This document shows positions 1 to 6,561 of a stretch of DNA of 20,901 bases, piece after piece. The DNA comes from Deltaproteobacteria bacterium. GTDB lineage: Bacteria; Desulfobacterota; Desulfobacteria; Desulfobacterales; SURF-7. The stretch is from assembly GCA_019307665.1 (NCBI GenBank), contig JAFDJC010000023.1, positions 1 through 20,901 on the forward strand, in the 5' to 3' direction. The translations under genes and the position numbers were made by a program. The notes under the pieces were generated by a model. It saw only the letters and a list, made by a program, of their open reading frames with translations. It ran no database searches and was not told the origin of the DNA. Positions within the stretch are counted from its first letter, which is position 1. Every line of letters starts with the position of its first letter.

Positions 1-14
1 AAATCAATTTGCAG

Positions 15-48
15 ATCACAGAAATTCTTTATTTTATGAATCTGTGAT
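15..48. other. Stem-loop at window left edge, possible end-of-gene hairpin
   Basis: ATCACAGA at 15-22 pairs with TCTGTGAT at 41-48 (8 bp). After a two-base bulge, TTC/GAA extends the stem around a 10-base AT-only loop. It may mark the 3' end of a gene lying to the left of the window. Only a weak T-rich stretch follows, so I do not call it an intrinsic terminator. Confidence 0.4.
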
Positions 49-318
49 TTCCTTAGCGCCGGATTTTTGTAAAAAATAATTGTTTATTTCGATGAGAAGT
101 ACGATTTTGATTTCAAAGTGATTTAATTTGCTAATCTGTCATCCCAAAAAATTCGAATTTCTGGTGTTCTTTTCCCGATATAAACAATTGTAATTAAACA
201 AATAATGGTGATTTCATTTTCAAAACAACAAAAAATCAGACCAAAAATCGGCAGGTTTTAAGTAGAGAAAGGGAATATCGGCAGAGACATTTTTTTGGAT
301 AGCTTCTTGTCCTTCGGA

Positions 319-340
319 TACTGGCAACGAGTTGCCAGTA
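319..340. repeat. Perfect 10-bp palindrome with 2-base loop
   Basis: TACTGGCAAC at 319-328 is the exact reverse complement of GTTGCCAGTA at 331-340, separated only by GA. It is GC-richer than its AT-rich surroundings and has no T-run after it on either strand. It could be a REP-like dispersed palindrome, a protein-binding site or part of a decayed element. Only one copy is visible in this window. Confidence 0.5.
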
Positions 341-503
341 CCACCCATCATCCATTTTATCGTTTTACAAAATATTTTGGAAGTTTTCCTAAAATTGATT
401 GAAAAATGACTTTTCCACTTGCTAATCCGGCTCAACTACCGAATTTAATACGTTTGCCAATGTTTAAGCTCTGTTTTTGGGGAAAGTCCTGCCTGTTTTT
501 TGT

Positions 504-530
504 TTGACAATACTTGAAAATTTATATAAA
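504..530 (+). promoter_or_regulatory. Putative sigma70 promoter for the TauE/DUF1634-like pair
   Basis: A perfect TTGACA (504-509) is followed after 15 bases by TATAAA (525-530). The spacing is a little short of the optimal 17. It would give a leader of about 140 bases before the start at 680, containing the small hairpin at 541-555. Confidence 0.45.
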
Positions 531-540
531 TAAATCGGTT

Positions 541-555
541 TGAGGCATAGCCTCA
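541..555 (+). other. Small leader hairpin
   Basis: TGAGGC (541-546) pairs with GCCTCA (550-555) around a 3-base loop, and is followed by a short T-rich run. It lies just after the putative promoter, so it could act as an mRNA 5' stabiliser or weak attenuator. It could also be a weak terminator for transcription entering from the left. The stem is only 6 bp. Confidence 0.3.
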
Positions 556-679
556 TTTTATAAAACATTATTCTGGAAAAGCATTTTAATGTCCCGGAAT
601 TTTTTCTAAACAACTGGGTCTCAATAGCCGGGCGTGAAATCGGTTTTCCGGTATAAATAAATTTTATCAGGAGGAAAAT

Positions 680-1630
680 ATGGAAAAAAAGTTTAAGTTT
701 TGTATAATAGCGCTCTTTGCTGTTTTATTGGTAGGGGCGCTTATTACGCCTGCCTTGGCTGATGGTGCTGTTACAACAGAAGCTGACACTCACGCCTGGT
801 GGTTCTGGCCACTGGTTCTTTTTGTTACAACCTTCATAATGGGAATATTTGCAGTACTGGGAGGTGTGGGAGGAGGTGTCCTCTTTGTACCGATTGTAAG
901 TGGTTTCTTTCCATTTCACCTGGACTTTGTCCGAGGGACAGGACTCCTTGTTGCCCTTTCAGGCGCCCTGGCTGCAGGACCCGGACTGCTGCGATCCGGC
1001 CTGGCAAGCCTGAGGCTTGCAATCCCGGTGGCGCTCATTGCATCAACCTGTGCAATCATCGGTGCAATGATAGGACTTGCGCTTCCCACCAACATTGTTC
1101 AGATCAGCCTTGGCGCCACTATTCTCGGTATATGCGTCCTGATGCTGACAGCAAAAAAATCTGAGATTCCGGATGTTAAGGAGGCTGACAAGCTTTCTTC
1201 GGCATTACGAATATACGGAGTTTATACGGAAGAGAGTACCGGCCAGGACATCAACTGGAAAATTCATAGAACACCCATCGGTCTTGTACTGTTTATTGGA
1301 ATCGGTATTATGGCCGGTATGTTCGGGCTTGGAGCAGGATGGGCCAATGTTCCGGTTCTGAATCTTGTCATGGGCGCGCCTCTCAAGATCAGTGTTGCCA
1401 CAAGCAAATTTCTCCTTTCAATAACAGATACATCAGCAGCCTGGATATACATGAACCAGGGTTGTGTTATTCCGATGATGGTTGTTCCGTCGCTTGTGGG
1501 CATTATGCTTGGGTCATTTATCGGTGTCCGCATACTCAAGGTTGCCAAGCCCTCTTTTATCCGATGGATGGTTATTGCAATTCTTGCATTTGCCGGGACA
1601 AAAGCATTACACAAAGGACTTGGATTTTAA
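680..1630 (+). CDS. TauE/SafE-family sulfite/organosulfonate-type exporter
   Basis: This 316-residue integral membrane protein belongs to the TauE/SafE (formerly DUF81) family, whose members export anions such as sulfite or sulfoacetate across the cytoplasmic membrane. It opens with a hydrophobic helix (residues about 7-27, ending ALADG) that may be a cleavable signal or a first transmembrane segment. About seven or eight further hydrophobic segments follow. The Gly-rich GGVGGGVLFVPI near residue 61 and the second-half GLGAGWANVPVLNL motif are the paired family signatures of an internally duplicated fold. A hydrophilic loop of about 45 residues separates the halves. The ATG at 680 has a strong AGGAGG ribosome site 6-8 bases upstream. 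The next gene starts 59 bases after the stop and is probably co-transcribed. The family is clear but the substrate is not: sulfite is plausible in a sulfur-metabolising anaerobe, by inference only. Confidence 0.85.
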   Translation: MEKKFKFCIIALFAVLLVGALITPALADGAVTTEADTHAWWFWPLVLFVTTFIMGIFAVLGGVGGGVLFVPIVSGFFPFHLDFVRGTGLLVALSGALAAGPGLLRSGLASLRLAIPVALIASTCAIIGAMIGLALPTNIVQISLGATILGICVLMLTAKKSEIPDVKEADKLSSALRIYGVYTEESTGQDINWKIHRTPIGLVLFIGIGIMAGMFGLGAGWANVPVLNLVMGAPLKISVATSKFLLSITDTSAAWIYMNQGCVIPMMVVPSLVGIMLGSFIGVRILKVAKPSFIRWMVIAILAFAGTKALHKGLGF

Positions 1631-1689
1631 CAAAACAATTCTTTATTTTTTGTTGTTTTATCAATATATTGATTTCCGGAGGAAATAAA

Positions 1690-2115
1690 ATGGAAGAAAA
1701 ATCTGCCGCCTCTCTTGAGGCATCACCTGAACAGGAATTATACGCGGACATTCTTCAGAAAGGAATGCTGGTAGGGCTTGTCGCCCTTTTTATAACCTTT
1801 GCTATTTATACATTCGGCATTATGAAACCCTACATTCCGCTGGATAAAATCTCAGGGTTCTGGAACATGAATGTCCATGATTATCTCCAACATGCAAAGA
1901 TCGAAGCCGGATGGGCATGGCTTTCCATGCTGGAATACAGTGATTTTCTTAATTTTATCGGAATAGCACTACTGGCTGGAGTCAGTATTGTCTGCTATGC
2001 TGCTATCATACCGACATTGTTTAGAAACGATGATAAGGTTTTTGGTATTATAGCAATACTTGAAGTGATTGTTCTTTCGTTTGCCGCAAGCGGCATTCTT
2101 GCTGTAGGCCACTAA
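1690..2115 (+). CDS. Small DUF1634-like membrane protein, partner of the TauE-type exporter
   Basis: This protein has 141 residues. After a soluble acidic N-terminus (about 25 residues) there are three hydrophobic helices, at roughly residues 27-50, 87-110 and 115-140. Helix two ends in a PTLFRND turn, matching the general helix-turn-helix layout of DUF1634 proteins, which often sit beside TauE/SafE genes. The start at 1690 is supported by a GGAGG site about 8 bases upstream. The same frame is open further upstream, but that part overlaps the end of the exporter gene and lacks a ribosome site. The context suggests an accessory subunit of the exporter. No catalytic residues are evident. The DUF1634 assignment comes from layout and context and is moderate. 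Confidence 0.75.
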   Translation: MEEKSAASLEASPEQELYADILQKGMLVGLVALFITFAIYTFGIMKPYIPLDKISGFWNMNVHDYLQHAKIEAGWAWLSMLEYSDFLNFIGIALLAGVSIVCYAAIIPTLFRNDDKVFGIIAILEVIVLSFAASGILAVGH

Positions 2116-2136
2116 TCAGTTTTCCAAAAAGGTCTT

Positions 2137-2304
2137 ATGGCGGCAATCGCAAAAAAAGATCAGTATACAATCTCCGAACTGGCCGGCGAGTTCGATATCA
2201 GAGAAAGGATCAACGATCTGAAGCTGCTTGAGCAGGATTTTATTTCTTTGGGCAAAAAAATTTCAGCCAGGCTCATGGAGCTTGAAAAAGAAAAAAATAC
2301 TTAA
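2137..2304 (+). pseudogene. 55-codon remnant resembling a MerR-type regulator with its middle deleted
   Basis: This short frame starts at ATG 2137, 21 bases after the preceding stop, with a weak AAGG ribosome site. Residues 10-21 (YTISELAGEFDI) look like the first helix of a MerR-family winged helix-turn-helix. From residue 22 on (IRERINDLKLLEQDF...) the protein becomes a charged amphipathic helix, like the C-terminal dimerisation coiled coil of MerR proteins. The recognition helix, the wing and about 70-80 expected residues between them are absent, while the frame stays open. I read it as an in-frame internal deletion of a regulator gene. It could instead be a genuine small coiled-coil protein translated with the upstream pair. 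DNA binding is unlikely without the missing part. Confidence 0.5.
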
Positions 2305-2315
2305 ATTCGATTTTA

Positions 2316-2335
2316 ATGCGCAATTCTGTACGCAT
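2316..2335. other. Hairpin between convergent genes
   Basis: ATGCGCA (2316-2322) pairs with TACGCAT (2329-2335), seven pairs including one wobble, around a 6-base loop. It lies between the end of the MerR-like remnant (plus) and the end of the lipoprotein gene (minus), where a bidirectional transcript end would be expected. There is no U-run immediately 3' on either strand, so terminator function is uncertain. Confidence 0.3.
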
Positions 2336-2363
2336 AATTCACAGGTGCTCAGAGGAAAAATTC

Positions 2364-3269
2364 CTACTCATCAATTTTTTCGGCAGCAAGCTCATCAAAG
2401 ACCTCTGCAAGATCGTCAATCTGTTCATTCAAATACTCTCGCTGGTCAGACGACATATGATTAACAATTTCAATAAATGTTTTCTTTGTCAGATCACGGT
2501 TATGGGCCGCTATATCACGAAGGTCAGGCGGCCAGTTTCTTCGCCGGAAAAAGAAGAACTCTGTTAAGTCTTCACTAAAAGTTTCTTCGTCTTTACGGTT
2601 TCTTAGAATCTTTTTTAAACGCTTTTGGGACTTTTTAATAAAATCAAAACGAACCACACTGATATTTTTAAGTTTCTTTGACCAGTTATCAACAAGTTCC
2701 TCCTGTTCCTTATTGACATCCCCCATGCAAAAATCTAAAAATCTATTCATCCGCGCGACTTTTTTTTTACGAAGTTCTTCTTCCGTAAGATCTATGTATC
2801 TCTCCTTGTACTTTTCATTCCTTTTTTCAAGATTTTCCAAAAACTCTTCTATCTGTTCATCTGAAGCAGTAGACAGTATTTTTGCAATATCAGGTACGGC
2901 ATGCATTATAAGATCCTGCCAAAACTTTCGCATCTGGTTGTGGCATCTGTCCAGATCTTCATATTTCAACCCGTTGTTAAAGTTGACTTTAAGCTGTCTT
3001 AAAAATTTTGAATACGAGGTCAATTGCGTTACGCGATGCCACTTCAGCTGGGCAAAAAGCTTTTTGTCCAACAGGTTGTCCTGGTCATCATTAAGGTCGA
3101 TATAGTCACTGACATACCACGGGATAATCCAGTCCAGGTGGTTATAAATAAGACGGACCGTACATCCGGTAAAAAGAAAGATCAGAAGCATTGGCAGCAA
3201 GTATTTTTTAAAACTACTGATTTTAAAACTACTGGTTTTAAAATTTCCGATTTTAAAATTTTCGGGCAA
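2364..3269 (-). CDS. DUF6279-like lipoprotein
   Basis: From the TTG at 3269 this is a 301-residue putative lipoprotein. The hydrophobic segment YLLPMLLIFLFTGC ends in a lipobox whose Cys is about residue 36. The following stretch (RLIYNHLDWIIPWYVSDYIDL) matches the Leu/Trp-rich start of DUF6279 lipoproteins of unknown function. The remainder is helical and highly charged, with no transmembrane segment. I chose TTG 3269 because GGAGGT lies 6 bases upstream; the frame is open to another TTG at 3293 without such a site. No ATG precedes the signal sequence. The n-region contains a pentapeptide repeat (FKIGN, FKTSS, FKISS) encoded by a 15-base tandem repeat. The gene overlaps the 3' end of nadE by 17 bases, so it is probably translated from the same mRNA. 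Its function is unknown. Confidence 0.75.
   Translation of the reverse strand: MPENFKIGNFKTSSFKISSFKKYLLPMLLIFLFTGCTVRLIYNHLDWIIPWYVSDYIDLNDDQDNLLDKKLFAQLKWHRVTQLTSYSKFLRQLKVNFNNGLKYEDLDRCHNQMRKFWQDLIMHAVPDIAKILSTASDEQIEEFLENLEKRNEKYKERYIDLTEEELRKKKVARMNRFLDFCMGDVNKEQEELVDNWSKKLKNISVVRFDFIKKSQKRLKKILRNRKDEETFSEDLTEFFFFRRRNWPPDLRDIAAHNRDLTKKTFIEIVNHMSSDQREYLNEQIDDLAEVFDELAAEKIDE
3206..3265. repeat. Four-copy 15-base tandem repeat at the nadE/lipoprotein junction
   Basis: The copies on the plus strand are TTTTAAAACTACTGA (3206-3220), TTTTAAAACTACTGG (3221-3235), TTTTAAAATTTCCGA (3236-3250) and TTTTAAAATTTTCGG (3251-3265). The first eight bases are identical in all four. The unit is a multiple of three, so it encodes pentapeptide repeats in the lipoprotein n-region. 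The rightmost copy also supplies the nadE stop codon (TTA on the plus strand at 3253-3255). Confidence 0.85.
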
Positions 3270-4884
3270 TCGGATACCTCCTTCCTTCACCAAAAGCTTT
3301 TGAAGTAACCCTGAGTCCGGGAGCTGCCTGGTGTCTTTTATATTCGTTCAGGTCAACCCGGCGAATAATATCTTTTACTATTTCCAGGTCATATCCTTCC
3401 CCGGCCAGTTCATCAGAGCTTTTGCTCTCCTCTATATACCCTGTCAAAATCCTGTCCATTATATCATAGGGCGGCAGGTCATCCTGATCTGTCTGGCCGG
3501 GCTTTAATTCTGCCGACGGTGCTTTGGAAATAATTCTTGACGGAATGATCTCCCTTTTCCGATTTATATAGCGTGAAATATCCCACACCATTGTCTTGGG
3601 GATGTCTGATATTACGGCAAGCCCGCCGTTCATATCGCCGTAAAGTGTACAATACCCAACCGCAAGTTCCGACTTGTTTCCGGTTGTGAGAAGCAAACTG
3701 TTGTGCTTGTTGGATATGGCCATGAGTATGGTGCCGCGAATTCTTGCCTGAATATTCTGTTCTGTAACTCCAGGATCATCTATAGCGGATGACGGAAATA
3801 TTGATTTCAGGTGTTCGTGGAAAATAGCATTAATCGGAATGGTTGTAAGCTCTATCCCGAGGTTCTCAGACAACGCTTTGGTATCTTCAAAATTGTCATC
3901 GGATGTATATTCCGACGGCATAAACACGGCAGAAATATTATCTTTGCCAAGCGCCTCTACGGCAATACATGCGGTAAGTGCTGAATCTATCCCTCCACTT
4001 AAACCTATCACCGCTTTTGAAAAACTGCACTTCAGCACGTAATCCCTTGTCCCTCTGATAAGAGCTTTCAAAACAGAAGCATTGTCGGATTCCGATACAT
4101 CATGAATATCGGTGCTTAAAGCAGCGTCGTCATAAACAACAAAATCCTCATCAAAATCACAGGCACATGCAACGATTTCTCCTTTGTGATTAAATACAGT
4201 GCTCACACCATCAAAAAGCACTGAATCGTTCCCACCAACCTGGTTCACATAAATAAGCGGCACCTTATACTTTTTTTCTACAGAGCTGAGCATTTTATTT
4301 TTGAATTTGCTTTTTCCGATATTGAAAGGTGACGCTGAGACATTAATAATCAGATCGGCATTATCTTTGATCATTTCGGTAACAGGATATACATTATACG
4401 ACCTTATACTGCAGACATCTTCATGATTCCATATGTCCTCACAGACAGTAATACCTAATCGCCGATTTTTATATGCAAAAGCCCGGCATATGATTCCCGG
4501 CTCAAAATAACGCCCTTCATCAAAAATATCGTATGTGGGCAAAAGACGCTTATTCGCCTTGTACAAAATTTCCCCATTCTCAAACAGGACCGCTGTGTTT
4601 AAAAGTAATTTTCCGGTATCAGAAGCGTTTTTATCAACACATCCGCAAATCACGCCTATTTCATGAATAGATTCCACAAGATGATTTAGCCATTTAAGGT
4701 TTGCGTCAACAAAATCTTTTCTCTCAAGCAGGTCGCGGGGCGGGTACCCTGAAACCGCCAGTTCCGGGAATATGACAAGATCACATGCCAAAGACCTTGC
4801 TCTCTCTGCATATGCAATGATCTTATCACTATTGTTTTTAAAATCACCGATAGTCGTATTTATCTGGGCAAGCGCTACTTTCAA
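3253..4884 (-). CDS. nadE: Glutamine-dependent NAD+ synthetase
   Basis: This 543-residue two-domain cytoplasmic enzyme amidates nicotinic acid adenine dinucleotide to NAD+, using ATP and ammonia released from glutamine. Residues 1-260 form the carbon-nitrogen hydrolase (glutaminase) domain with the expected triad: Glu41 (IFPELA), Lys112 (NKRLLP) and Cys148 (TVCEDIW). Residues from about 275 form the ATP-pyrophosphatase synthetase domain, with the P-loop-like SGGIDS at 296-301, a TTGNKSE motif and the GDMNGG segment. Length and C-terminus (GRRYPIARKF) are normal. The start codon is TTG at 4884, giving MKVALAQIN as in homologues. GAGG lies 5 bases upstream and no usable ATG is nearby. Its stop lies inside a tandem repeat that also opens the downstream lipoprotein gene. 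Confidence 0.95.
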   Translation of the reverse strand: MKVALAQINTTIGDFKNNSDKIIAYAERARSLACDLVIFPELAVSGYPPRDLLERKDFVDANLKWLNHLVESIHEIGVICGCVDKNASDTGKLLLNTAVLFENGEILYKANKRLLPTYDIFDEGRYFEPGIICRAFAYKNRRLGITVCEDIWNHEDVCSIRSYNVYPVTEMIKDNADLIINVSASPFNIGKSKFKNKMLSSVEKKYKVPLIYVNQVGGNDSVLFDGVSTVFNHKGEIVACACDFDEDFVVYDDAALSTDIHDVSESDNASVLKALIRGTRDYVLKCSFSKAVIGLSGGIDSALTACIAVEALGKDNISAVFMPSEYTSDDNFEDTKALSENLGIELTTIPINAIFHEHLKSIFPSSAIDDPGVTEQNIQARIRGTILMAISNKHNSLLLTTGNKSELAVGYCTLYGDMNGGLAVISDIPKTMVWDISRYINRKREIIPSRIISKAPSAELKPGQTDQDDLPPYDIMDRILTGYIEESKSSDELAGEGYDLEIVKDIIRRVDLNEYKRHQAAPGLRVTSKAFGEGRRYPIARKF

Positions 4885-4926
4885 TTTGTCCTCGTTGTTA
4901 ATTTTTTCTCTTCATTAAGCATGATA

Positions 4927-4954
4927 AGGATAACATTGTGCTTGAAAATCGCAA
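4927..4954 (-). promoter_or_regulatory. Weak candidate promoter for nadE in the divergent intergenic region
   Basis: Reading the minus strand, TTGCGA (4954-4949) and TATCCT (4932-4927) are 16 bases apart, each matching 4 of 6 consensus bases. The divergent interval 4885-5051 must also hold the plus-strand promoter for the FAD oxidoreductase. A TATACT at 4971-4976 is a candidate -10, but no good -35 is visible for it. Confidence 0.25.
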
Positions 4955-5051
4955 CAAAAAATGAATAAACTATACTCTAACAAAGCAGTTATGGCTTGCT
5001 CAAACGCTACCTTTTATCAAGAAAGCTGTGTTGAATCTTCCAGGAGGCATT

Positions 5052-6548
5052 ATGAATAATTATGATATTATTGTAATCGGGGCCGGAAACGGAGGGTTGA
5101 CAGCTGCGGCAACACTCACCCAAAAAGGCCTTCGTGTTCTGCTGCTGGAAAGGCACAATATTCCAGGTGGATGCGCCACAAGCTTCTGCCGGGGACGTTT
5201 TGAATTTGAGGTGGCACTACATCAACTAAGCGGTCTTGGCACACCTGAAAACCCGGGCCCGCTTAGAATGACTCTGGATAAAATTAATGTGCTGAACAAA
5301 CTCGAATTTGTGCCCATGACTGATTTATACCGATTTGTCATGCCGGATAAAATAGATATAACACTTAAGCCTGATCGGGCAGAAATAATTGAAGAATTAC
5401 AACGACACTTTCCCCATGAAAAAGAAGGTATACAACAGTACATGGACTTGGTTTATAATTTTTTTACCCAGGTAATTGGCGTATTTTACTTGAATGACCC
5501 TGAAACCAGCCGGAAAAAATATCCGCTTTATTATCAATATGCCTTGAAAACAACGCAGGAAGTGATGGATCAATTTATTAAGGACCCGATGCTACAGGCG
5601 GTTTTATCACCTTTCTGGACATATGTTGGTCTGCCCCCTTCGAAAATGGCATTCGTGGATATGGCCGCCATGCTTTTTGCGTATATTGAATTTATTCCTT
5701 TTCATTTAAAGGGCGGATCGCAGGCTCTCTCAAATGCCATTGCCGATACAATTATCGAAAACGGTGGTACCATCCGTTTTAACTGCGGTGTAAAAAAAAT
5801 CATTATAGAAAATTCCAGCGTTAAGGGAGTCATTACTGATAAGGGAGAAACAATATCAGCTGAAAACATCATCTCAAATGCTTCAAAGCTGACGACTTAT
5901 GTGGATCTGATCGATAAGAATAATGTTCCGGAACCTATCATTAAAGAGTTAAAGCAGTGCAGCATCAGCCCGTCTGCTTTCACGCTTTACATGGGGTTGG
6001 ACTGTGAACCTAACCAGGTGGGCATCACTGAATCGAGTAATTTTCTAGTGCCGGGCATTGATAACGACTACATTTATGAACGGATGAAAGAAATCGATAT
6101 TGATGGCAGGAATGCTATGATGCTCAGTTGCTACAACCTGATCGATCCCGGGTTCTCGCCCCCCGGAACCAGCCAGGTTGCTCTGGTCACCCTCAAATAC
6201 GGTGACCCATGGCTCTCCGTGCCGCCCGGACAATATGTGGATGAAAAATATCGTGTTGCCGATGCCATGCTGAAAGTAGTGGAAAAAACATTTCCTGGTT
6301 TAAGAAAACATATCGAAGAGATTGAAATCGCCACACCCATAACCCACCTGCGCTACCTGGGAACTCCAAGAGGATCTATATACGGGTTTGAAAACCATAT
6401 CAAAGATTCCAGTCTCTTTATTCCAAATGAGTCGCATATCAAGGGACTTTATCTTGCAGGGGGATCAGTAGGGTTATGCGGATTTCAGCCGACACTCGAC
6501 TCAGGCGTTATCACTGCTAAAAAACTGATAAGAGATAAAGCAGCTTAA
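5052..6548 (+). CDS. CrtI/phytoene-desaturase-like FAD-dependent oxidoreductase
   Basis: This 498-residue flavoprotein belongs to the phytoene dehydrogenase / retinol saturase / carotenoid isomerase superfamily. Residues 4-35 form a Rossmann FAD-binding fold with GAGNGG at 10-15 and a LLLER acidic end, followed by the family's PGGCATSF motif. The C-terminus carries LYLAGGSVGLCGFQPTLDSG, the second FAD contact typical of the family. There is no signal peptide and no obvious membrane anchor. The ATG at 5052 has AGGAGG about 5 bases upstream; an open frame a few codons longer lacks such a site. The gene ends 13 bases before a flavin/Fe-S reductase gene, which suggests a two-component redox system. 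No carotenoid genes are nearby, so a carotenoid role is not supported. Reduction or oxidation of a C=C bond in another lipophilic or CoA-linked compound is equally possible. Confidence 0.8.
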   Translation: MNNYDIIVIGAGNGGLTAAATLTQKGLRVLLLERHNIPGGCATSFCRGRFEFEVALHQLSGLGTPENPGPLRMTLDKINVLNKLEFVPMTDLYRFVMPDKIDITLKPDRAEIIEELQRHFPHEKEGIQQYMDLVYNFFTQVIGVFYLNDPETSRKKYPLYYQYALKTTQEVMDQFIKDPMLQAVLSPFWTYVGLPPSKMAFVDMAAMLFAYIEFIPFHLKGGSQALSNAIADTIIENGGTIRFNCGVKKIIIENSSVKGVITDKGETISAENIISNASKLTTYVDLIDKNNVPEPIIKELKQCSISPSAFTLYMGLDCEPNQVGITESSNFLVPGIDNDYIYERMKEIDIDGRNAMMLSCYNLIDPGFSPPGTSQVALVTLKYGDPWLSVPPGQYVDEKYRVADAMLKVVEKTFPGLRKHIEEIEIATPITHLRYLGTPRGSIYGFENHIKDSSLFIPNESHIKGLYLAGGSVGLCGFQPTLDSGVITAKKLIRDKAA

Positions 6549-6561
6549 AAGGAGTGTTCAT

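Larger units (their letters stand above)
1..679. other. Gene-poor leader region upstream of the TauE-family gene
   Basis: No convincing coding region was found here on either strand. The only sizeable open frame is 71 codons on the minus strand at 220-435. It has no recognisable domain, is low in complexity and spans a perfect palindrome, so I do not call it. The stretch is AT-rich and holds a stem-loop at its left edge (15-48), a perfect 10-bp palindrome (319-340), a sigma70-like promoter (504-530) and a small hairpin (541-555) in the presumed leader of the downstream gene. A short inverted pair, CCGGAA at 594-599 and TTCCGG at 646-651, could fold in the same leader. I recognise no known riboswitch class. 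Confidence 0.6.

Noticed and set aside
220..435. 71-codon minus-strand open frame in the left gene-poor region
   Set aside because: No ribosome site, no domain, and it runs through a perfect DNA palindrome; natural protein character is lacking.
1264..1614. 116-codon minus-strand frame inside the TauE-type gene
   Set aside because: It is an antisense shadow fully covered by a well-supported membrane protein gene and has no ribosome site.
5052..6548. Carotenoid biosynthesis gene (crtI)
   Set aside because: No phytoene synthase or other carotenoid gene is adjacent, and the superfamily includes many unrelated reductases and isomerases.
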